Shown piece by piece: positions 13,467 through 17,823 of a stretch of 17,823 bases of DNA; the stretch's first letter is position 1, and every line of letters begins with the position of its first letter. The notes beneath the pieces are model-generated. The model did not search any database. It was given only the letters and a program-made list of their open reading frames with translations, and had not been told where the DNA came from. This DNA comes from JALYTY01 sp964546935. Lineage in GTDB: Bacteria > Vulcanimicrobiota > Vulcanimicrobiia > Vulcanimicrobiales > Vulcanimicrobiaceae. Both the position numbers and the translations under genes were made by a program. The stretch is from assembly GCA_964546935.1 (NCBI GenBank), contig CAZJLJ010000057.1, positions 1 to 17,823 of the forward strand, read 5' to 3'.

Positions 13467-14639
13467 TTACATTCCCGCCCGGTTCTTGAAGTGTTCGAAC
13501 GGCACGTTATTAGGAGTCATGATCCGCGCAATATCTCGAAAGATTGCGGATGCAACGCCGGGTGGCGGACTGTTCTTCTGAAGCGTAACCCACGCAACGA
13601 TCGTTGTATGATTCGGCGGAAAGTAGTAATCCGCGGTGTTGTAACCGGGTAGTCCGCCCGTGTAACCGTACCATCCCGCACTGCGCCCAAGCGCAAGTCC
13701 GAAGGCGAGATCTCCGTCTCCGGTCGGCTTGCAATCGATCAAGTCGTGGTAGGTTTTCGGGCCGCTCACTTTTCCGGTGACGTACAATTGGATCCACCGC
13801 TTGATGTCCCACATGTTCGAAATCATCGCACCCGCTGCGCCCATGAGCGAGACGGGAATCGTATTGCTAACATCCTCCCAATTGCCTTGTTTATCCAGAG
13901 CGTATCCATGCGCCCACGGGTCGGGCATCGCTTGCGAGTCCGGATAAGATGTCTGCGTTAACTTGTATGGTTCGAGAAAACGCCTACGTATCTCGTTTGC
14001 AACGGAATCGTGCGTTACTGCTTCGATGATCAGTCCGAGAATCAAATAGTTAGTGTTGCTGTAGTGGTAGCCTTTACCGGGTGCAAAATATGGCTTCTGC
14101 CGTACGGCCAAAGCGATGAGTTGGTGCGGATCGAACTTTGTTTGTGGAGTGATGTTCATCGCATTGACCTGCGGCGTATCGTAAGCCTCGAACAGGCCGC
14201 TGCGCATATTGCATAGCTCCCGCACCGTGATTGCGTCACCGTTCGGAATTTTAACGCCGATCGGAAAACGTGAAACGGGATCGTCCAGGCTCAGCTTGTT
14301 TTCGTCAACGAGTTGTAAGAGGACGCCGACGACGAACGTTTTCGTATTGCTGCCGATGCGGAAGTGATCGTACGCGCTCGATGGCCGCCGCTTCGCGAGG
14401 TCGGCATAGCCAAATGCGCGGAAGTACGATCGGCCGCTACTATCCCAGACGCCGACAAGAACCGCCGGCATCGGAGTGCGTCCACCGTAGATTTTTCTGT
14501 TCTTTTCGACCGCTGCTGCGATTGCGGCGCGGACCGCAGGATCGCTTACAGTGGGCGATGCGCTCGCGTCGGCGCGGGAAATGCATGGTGGCAGGCACGC
14601 TAGGATGACGCTTCCACAAATGAGCGGGAAAAGACGCAT
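13467..14639 (-). CDS. Exported serine hydrolase of the beta-lactamase / D-Ala-D-Ala carboxypeptidase (PF00144) family
   Basis: A 390-residue protein with a signal peptide (about residues 1-23). It has the active-site S97-N-T-K100 in FRIGSNTKTFVVGVLLQLV (Ser nucleophile, Lys base) and Y193-S-N195 in YHYSNTNYLILG, plus the family segments SLDDPVSRF, TVRELCNMRSGL and GAAGAMISNMWDIKRW. The third motif, commonly H-x-G in GHTGGLPGY, reads GYTGGLPGYN here, with Tyr for His. Family members include D-alanyl-D-alanine carboxypeptidases, esterases and peptidases; the substrate cannot be told from sequence. GAGAGG lies five bases before the ATG, a good SD. It stands alone on its strand between a terminator and the divergent exported paralogue pair. 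Confidence 0.9.
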   Translation of the reverse strand: MRLFPLICGSVILACLPPCISRADASASPTVSDPAVRAAIAAAVEKNRKIYGGRTPMPAVLVGVWDSSGRSYFRAFGYADLAKRRPSSAYDHFRIGSNTKTFVVGVLLQLVDENKLSLDDPVSRFPIGVKIPNGDAITVRELCNMRSGLFEAYDTPQVNAMNITPQTKFDPHQLIALAVRQKPYFAPGKGYHYSNTNYLILGLIIEAVTHDSVANEIRRRFLEPYKLTQTSYPDSQAMPDPWAHGYALDKQGNWEDVSNTIPVSLMGAAGAMISNMWDIKRWIQLYVTGKVSGPKTYHDLIDCKPTGDGDLAFGLALGRSAGWYGYTGGLPGYNTADYYFPPNHTTIVAWVTLQKNSPPPGVASAIFRDIARIMTPNNVPFEHFKNRAGM

Positions 14640-14840
14640 GGCGACCTCTCTATGCTCGATGGCAAGCGGCGCTTAGCCGTTCGCTCAGTCAACCTGGATG
14701 CAACGTTGCGGGATTCGGGGCCTTAGTCCTGTCATCGAAAACGTTTAGACTTTCTTCATTTTTGTGGCACTGTTCTGTCACAATTTCGCCTTGTAGGGCA
14801 GCATGGCAGGCGAGAAGATCGAGTTGCGGAGACAGCAACT

Positions 14841-15638
14841 ATGATTTTCCATCTAATTGCTGCCGTAGCAGCAGCATCTGCAATCGGAGTCAATGCTACA
14901 CCGTCAAACGATGGCGCCTGTTGGCAAATAATCGGCGCTGCATTGGACCACAGCGCGCACTCGTCCCACGCGCGATTTATCAGCTATGGCGAGCAGTCCG
15001 TGTTTTCTGCGGATGGACGCACTCTCAATACGTTCAATTCGAGCATCACGTATCGCGACGACGGCATGGCATACATCGACGACGCGCGCTGGACCAACCC
15101 AATGATCAGCGAAGTGTTAGAACCGGGGCCGCCCGTTCTAGGTCCATATGGGGCTTCGCGTAGCGCCTGGCTCTCGCTCGACAATGCGTCCAATACTAAA
15201 CTTCCGGTCATCGCGCACGTCTACGCACATCCGAACGAAAGCTGTCGCGATGCCGGAATTCAAATGCTGGCCGGCCGTGCATCGCGCCACCTCATTGTCG
15301 GAGCAGATGAGCCGGATCGCCGTGGATTGCACGAGATGTGGCTCGACACGAACGCGTTGGATGTGGTTCGTGTCGTTATCCGCGCTCCCGTCCACTTTTT
15401 GGTGCAAGATTCACCGGTGCAAAGACTCGCGAACTATGTGATCGATATTCAAAATATCGTTGGGCATCCGGTTTTGCGGAAAGTAACGTGGAGTTATCGC
15501 GACCGGCAAAACGGGCAATGGACCGATCTAGCCGGCGAGTACAATTTTCACGATTTTCGCTTCACCGAAGTCGAGCCGCCCGGAACATTCAGCGCCACGA
15601 CCGCTGCTTCGAAAAGCACGCTAAGGGGTACCCGATAG
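14841..15638 (+). CDS. Exported protein of unknown function, paralogue 1 of a tandem pair
   Basis: A 265-residue protein I do not recognise. An N-terminal hydrophobic signal peptide (about 1-19) points to export. The mature part begins with a Cys (ACWQIIGAAL) and has one other, in PNESCRDAG, suggesting a disulfide. Shared with the next gene are AHS-H-x-FISYGE, YRDDG-x-AYI, the nearly invariant EPGPPVLGPY, PVIA-V-A-P-ESC, an L-E-W-D segment before DVVRVV, and in the last third VTW-YR-R-GQWTDL-EY-F-DF. The many strands with a late YRxRxxGQWTDL repeat-like region suggest a beta-rich fold; a LolA/LppX-like half-barrel is one guess. GGAGA lies eight bases before the ATG. The next copy starts 55 bases after the stop. 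Confidence 0.75.
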   Translation: MIFHLIAAVAAASAIGVNATPSNDGACWQIIGAALDHSAHSSHARFISYGEQSVFSADGRTLNTFNSSITYRDDGMAYIDDARWTNPMISEVLEPGPPVLGPYGASRSAWLSLDNASNTKLPVIAHVYAHPNESCRDAGIQMLAGRASRHLIVGADEPDRRGLHEMWLDTNALDVVRVVIRAPVHFLVQDSPVQRLANYVIDIQNIVGHPVLRKVTWSYRDRQNGQWTDLAGEYNFHDFRFTEVEPPGTFSATTAASKSTLRGTR

Positions 15639-15693
15639 ACCTCTTGTAATTCATCTTTTCCAGCGAGATGATCGAAGTCCGGAGGTCGCAGGT

Positions 15694-16473
15694 ATGGCCT
15701 TACGTTACTTCGGGGTCTTCGTTGCAACCGTTGTCGGGCTGGCTGTGAGCCGTCCGGCGCTTGCCGCCGACAACGGGTGTTGGCAGCTGATCGATAGCGC
15801 GCTCCAACGCAGCGCGCATTCTCCACACTCGAAATTCATAAGCTACGGCGAACGCATTACGGTCTACGCCGACGGCCATACGCTCCAAAACATCGGCTCG
15901 AGCGTTGTCTATCGTGACGACGGGATCGCGTACATCACCGACGATCGCTGGGTACATCCGTTTTTCAGCGCTGCCCCCGAACCCGGACCGCCCGTTCTAG
16001 GCCCGTACTGGAAAGACCGCACAGCGTGGCTCGATTTCGGTGACGTAAGGGCACCGTATCCGGTCATTGCGGACGTTCACGCTTTTCCCCGTGAAAGTTG
16101 CTCGTACGCCGGAATGGACGCAATCGACGGACAAAGGCTGGAACATCTCGTCGTTGGACATGAACAACAACAACACAAGCACGCGGGCTTGCGAGAGATT
16201 TGGATCGATCCGTTGTTTTACGATATCGTCCGTGTGGTCGTTCGCGGACCGCTGCGATTGTACGTAAAGGACGAAATCAAAGAAGACTTGGCGGACTACC
16301 GGGTCGATGTAGAGCGCGTCGGCCGTTTCACGGTCGTCAAGCGCGTCACGTGGCAGTACCGAGAGCGGGAATACGGCCAGTGGACCGATCTGTCGGCAGA
16401 ATACGACTTCCGCGATTACAGCTTCTTTGAGGTCGCACCGCCGGGCACGTTCCCCCTCACAATAGCGGTATAA
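15694..16473 (+). CDS. Exported protein of unknown function, paralogue 2 of a tandem pair
   Basis: A 259-residue protein homologous over its length to the preceding one. The signal peptide is clear (MALRYFGVFVATVV...ALA-AD). The mature part opens with NGCWQLIDSALQRSAHS and keeps exactly two cysteines, at the same places as in paralogue 1 (GCWQ and RESCSYAG). Conserved blocks: FISYGER, SSVVYRDDGIAYI, EPGPPVLGPYWKD, LREIWIDPLFYDIVRVVVRG, then RVTWQYREREYGQWTDLSAEY. It has more acidic and basic residues in the central part (HEQQQHKH) than its partner. GGAGG lies eight bases before the ATG, a strong SD. It is likely co-transcribed with paralogue 1. No known family assigned. Confidence 0.77.
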   Translation: MALRYFGVFVATVVGLAVSRPALAADNGCWQLIDSALQRSAHSPHSKFISYGERITVYADGHTLQNIGSSVVYRDDGIAYITDDRWVHPFFSAAPEPGPPVLGPYWKDRTAWLDFGDVRAPYPVIADVHAFPRESCSYAGMDAIDGQRLEHLVVGHEQQQHKHAGLREIWIDPLFYDIVRVVVRGPLRLYVKDEIKEDLADYRVDVERVGRFTVVKRVTWQYREREYGQWTDLSAEYDFRDYSFFEVAPPGTFPLTIAV

Positions 16474-16502
16474 GAGTCGAACGGACGCTTGCATCTCCAC
16501 CG

Positions 16503-16511
16503 TGGTATGAT
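16503..16511 (+). promoter_or_regulatory. Extended -10 promoter (TGGTATGAT) seven bases before an ATG
   Basis: TG-G-TATGAT carries the TGn extension and a one-mismatch -10 hexamer (16506-16511). It ends exactly seven bases before the ATG at 16519, so the STAS-domain mRNA would be leaderless. No SD precedes that ATG. Confidence 0.5.
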
Positions 16512-16518
16512 TATGCTC

Positions 16519-16866
16519 ATGTCGCAATCAAGCGCTAACAACGAGCCGCTCATCATCACGCTGGAAGGAGAGTGGGACTTAGCCCGCGCCGACGAGCTGG
16601 AACGGCTTTTAGAACCGGCGTACGAGCGCCCGCTCGTCATTTTGGACATGTCGAACACAAGCTATGCGGACTCCACGTGTCTTGGCCGGTTGATCACCAT
16701 GCGCAGTCACCGCCGCGAGCGAAACTTCGAGCCGGCGTTCATTGTGCTGCCCTCACCGCAGCTTCGCAAACTCTTCGACTTGGTTGGATTCGACAAGATT
16801 TGGCCGCTCTTCGATACGTTAGAGCAGGCGCGCACTGAAATGGAGCGCGTCAGAGCCGCGCACTGA
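16519..16866 (+). CDS. STAS-domain protein, anti-sigma factor antagonist type
   Basis: A 115-residue single STAS domain, like SpoIIAA/RsbV. It reads LIITLEGEWDLARADELERLL at the start, then PLVILDMSNTSYADSTCLGRLITM with the phosphorylatable Ser52 in the DST site, followed by PSPQLRKLFDLVGFDKIWPLFDTLEQA, the classic C-terminal helix region. Such proteins release a sigma factor by binding its anti-sigma kinase when unphosphorylated. No partner kinase or sigma factor is visible nearby, so its circuit lies elsewhere. In-frame ATGs at 16507 and 16513 lie within or next to the -10 box; 16519 is preferred for that reason. Its 3' end overlaps the convergent methyltransferase gene by 17 bases. Confidence 0.9.
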   Translation: MSQSSANNEPLIITLEGEWDLARADELERLLEPAYERPLVILDMSNTSYADSTCLGRLITMRSHRRERNFEPAFIVLPSPQLRKLFDLVGFDKIWPLFDTLEQARTEMERVRAAH

Positions 16867-17662
16867 CCACGGGAACCATCCATACCGCGTAGCGGTGCGG
16901 ATCGTAAATGTTTCCGATCATTTCGTTGAAGTAATCGATCGCCGACTCTCGCGAGATCGAGGTCAATTCCCCGATCGAGTTCACGTACCCGTCGCGCCAT
17001 GCTCCGATGATTTGCGCAAAAGTCTCCCGTTCCACGCGCAAGGTGTCAACGACGACGTAATCGACACGTATGTCGTGAAGATTCATCGATGCGAGGATAT
17101 TGAAGATGTTGCGGCCGATGAACAAGTCGGTGCCCGTCATCGCTCCAAACTGTTTTGGAACCACGCACCAAAAGTCGTTTGGATCGAGCGCGCCGCGCTG
17201 GAAGTGCAGCATCCCGTAATCTTCCGGAATAAGATGAAGATAGCCGCCGGGACGCGTGATGCGTGCAAGCTCTGCGAGCGCTCTATCCGCATGAGGAATC
17301 GCGTGAAGAACGTGCCGGCAAACGGTTAGATCGAAACGGTCGTCTTCAAACTGCAGTTCGTAAATGCTTTGATGGTCGAACGAAAGTCGCGCACTGTAAT
17401 CCGCGTATCGCTTACGCGCGAGCGTGAGATGATCGTCGATAATGTCAATTCCGATGACGCGTGCATTCGGAAACATGTCCGCAAGCCGCGAGGAAATCTC
17501 GCCGGTACCGCAGCCGGCATCAAGGATTGCCGGCTTATCCGGTAAGGCGTAACGCTGCACCAGCGGAAACTCTTGCGGCCAAATCGCTCGAGCCTGCGCT
17601 GCCAGATTGCGCACCATCGACTCATCGGCCATCTGTTTCGCCTGCGGGTTTAGTTCGTTCAT
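16850..17662 (-). CDS. Class I SAM-dependent methyltransferase
   Basis: A 270-residue cytoplasmic protein with the Rossmann methyltransferase core. Motif I is ILDAGCGTGEISSRLAD at 46-62, the acidic residue after strand 2 is D73 in VIGIDIID, and post-motif elements FDLTVCRHVLHAIPHADRALAELARITRPGG follow, then YLHLIPEDYG. These match methyltransferase families such as PF13649/PF08241. The C-terminal third is a variable cap that would set substrate, which I cannot identify. The frame extends to a GTG at 17683, but the ATG at 17662 has GGAGAG seven bases upstream. It is divergent from tRNA-Ile, 108 bases away, and overlaps the STAS gene at its 3' end. Confidence 0.9.
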   Translation of the reverse strand: MNELNPQAKQMADESMVRNLAAQARAIWPQEFPLVQRYALPDKPAILDAGCGTGEISSRLADMFPNARVIGIDIIDDHLTLARKRYADYSARLSFDHQSIYELQFEDDRFDLTVCRHVLHAIPHADRALAELARITRPGGYLHLIPEDYGMLHFQRGALDPNDFWCVVPKQFGAMTGTDLFIGRNIFNILASMNLHDIRVDYVVVDTLRVERETFAQIIGAWRDGYVNSIGELTSISRESAIDYFNEMIGNIYDPHRYAVWMVPVVSARL

Positions 17663-17749
17663 TGCCACTCTCCGATCGTCCACATAAGACGACCGCGACG
17701 AACCCCCGGAGGGTTCCGTGAATCTGCGACTAAGGGTACTTGCGCCCTG

Positions 17750-17758
17750 TGCTATACT
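17750..17758 (+). promoter_or_regulatory. Extended -10 promoter (TGCTATACT) of tRNA-Ile
   Basis: TG-C-TATACT lies 12 bases before the tRNA 5' end, a normal distance for a tRNA promoter with a short leader. No good -35 is visible at 16-18 bases. It has the same TGnTAT form as the other extended -10 boxes in this window. Confidence 0.6.
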
Positions 17759-17770
17759 TCTGATTTGTCC

Positions 17771-17823
17771 GGGCCATTAGCTCAGCTGGTTAGAGCGCAT
17801 GCTTGATAAGCATGAGGTCCCTG
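17771..17823 (+). tRNA. tRNA-Ile (anticodon GAT), 5' part, cut by window edge
   Basis: GGGCCAT acceptor 5' strand, D-arm TAGCTCAGCTGGTTAGAGC, anticodon stem GCATG...CATGC region around loop TTGATAA (anticodon GAT) and the start of the T-arm. The 3' half lies beyond the window. In many bacteria this tRNA sits in the rRNA spacer; here no 16S rRNA precedes it. Confidence 0.93.

Larger units (their letters stand above)
14841..16473 (+). repeat. Tandem gene duplication of an exported protein
   Basis: The two genes at 14841-15638 and 15694-16473 align over their whole mature length, with about half the residues identical by eye and only small indels. The best-conserved nucleotide block encodes EPGPPVLGPY in both. 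Signal peptides and the very C-termini differ. They are separated by 55 bases that include an SD for the second gene. Confidence 0.85.

Noticed and set aside
14763..14783. TGTGGCA...TGTCACA, resembling a CRP-type palindrome upstream of paralogue 1
   Set aside because: The half-sites are separated by ten bases, where the CRP site has six, and one half carries a mismatch.
17701..17716. GAACCC/GGGTTC hairpin between the methyltransferase and tRNA-Ile
   Set aside because: Six-base stem without a T-run on either strand, and no gene ends beside it.

Overview
The window looks like a stretch of an uncultured bacterial chromosome, probably a scaffolded metagenome or draft assembly: a run of exactly 100 N (7578-7677) joins two contigs. 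Gene density, moderate-to-high GC, many exported proteins of unknown family, the RapZ-YvcK pair and a DUF2203 gene fit a poorly cultured Terrabacteria-type lineage. My tentative guess is Eremiobacterota (WPS-2), on overall style only; no marker in the window proves it.

Layout. 1-244: 5' end of aroA (EPSP synthase), minus strand, cut by the window edge. 322-1416: a lipoprotein with an Ig-like domain, a six-cysteine knottin-like insert and YVTN repeats. 1790-2104: a small antibiotic-biosynthesis-monooxygenase-type gene. 2165-2248: tRNA-Leu(CAA), five bases after the stop of an exported GH35 glycosidase (2254-4683). Divergent from it are an esterase and a small exported protein that overlap by ATGA (4740-6373). 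6332-9099: the reverse-transsulfuration pair, cystathionine gamma-lyase/synthase and cystathionine beta-synthase, interrupted by the N gap. 9163-9516: a small carboxypeptidase-regulatory-like lipoprotein. 9473-11697: yvcK and rapZ, overlapping by ATGA. 11725-12604: DUF2203 and a DUF1858 redox-disulfide protein, convergent on a strong bidirectional terminator.

The centre-right is an RNA block: rnpB (RNase P RNA, minus) and, divergent from it, two tRNA-Ala genes (GGC, TGC) one base apart, closed by a terminator. Then come an exported serine hydrolase of the beta-lactamase fold (minus), two tandem paralogous exported proteins of unknown function, a STAS-domain protein, a SAM methyltransferase (minus) and the start of tRNA-Ile(GAT), cut by the right edge.

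Most notable are: (i) a consistent promoter style, with TGn-extended -10 boxes before four transcripts and three genes in which a -10-like box lies exactly 7 bases before an ATG (candidate leaderless mRNAs); (ii) a symmetric -10 box shared by the divergent cystathionine beta-synthase and lipoprotein genes, with a nine-codon ORF ending in Cys just before the former; (iii) the tandem exported paralogues with two invariant cysteines; (iv) a knottin-like cysteine pattern inside a bacterial lipoprotein; (v) an RNase P RNA with an enlarged P12 region. I saw no defence system, prophage, integrase, insertion sequence or CRISPR array.
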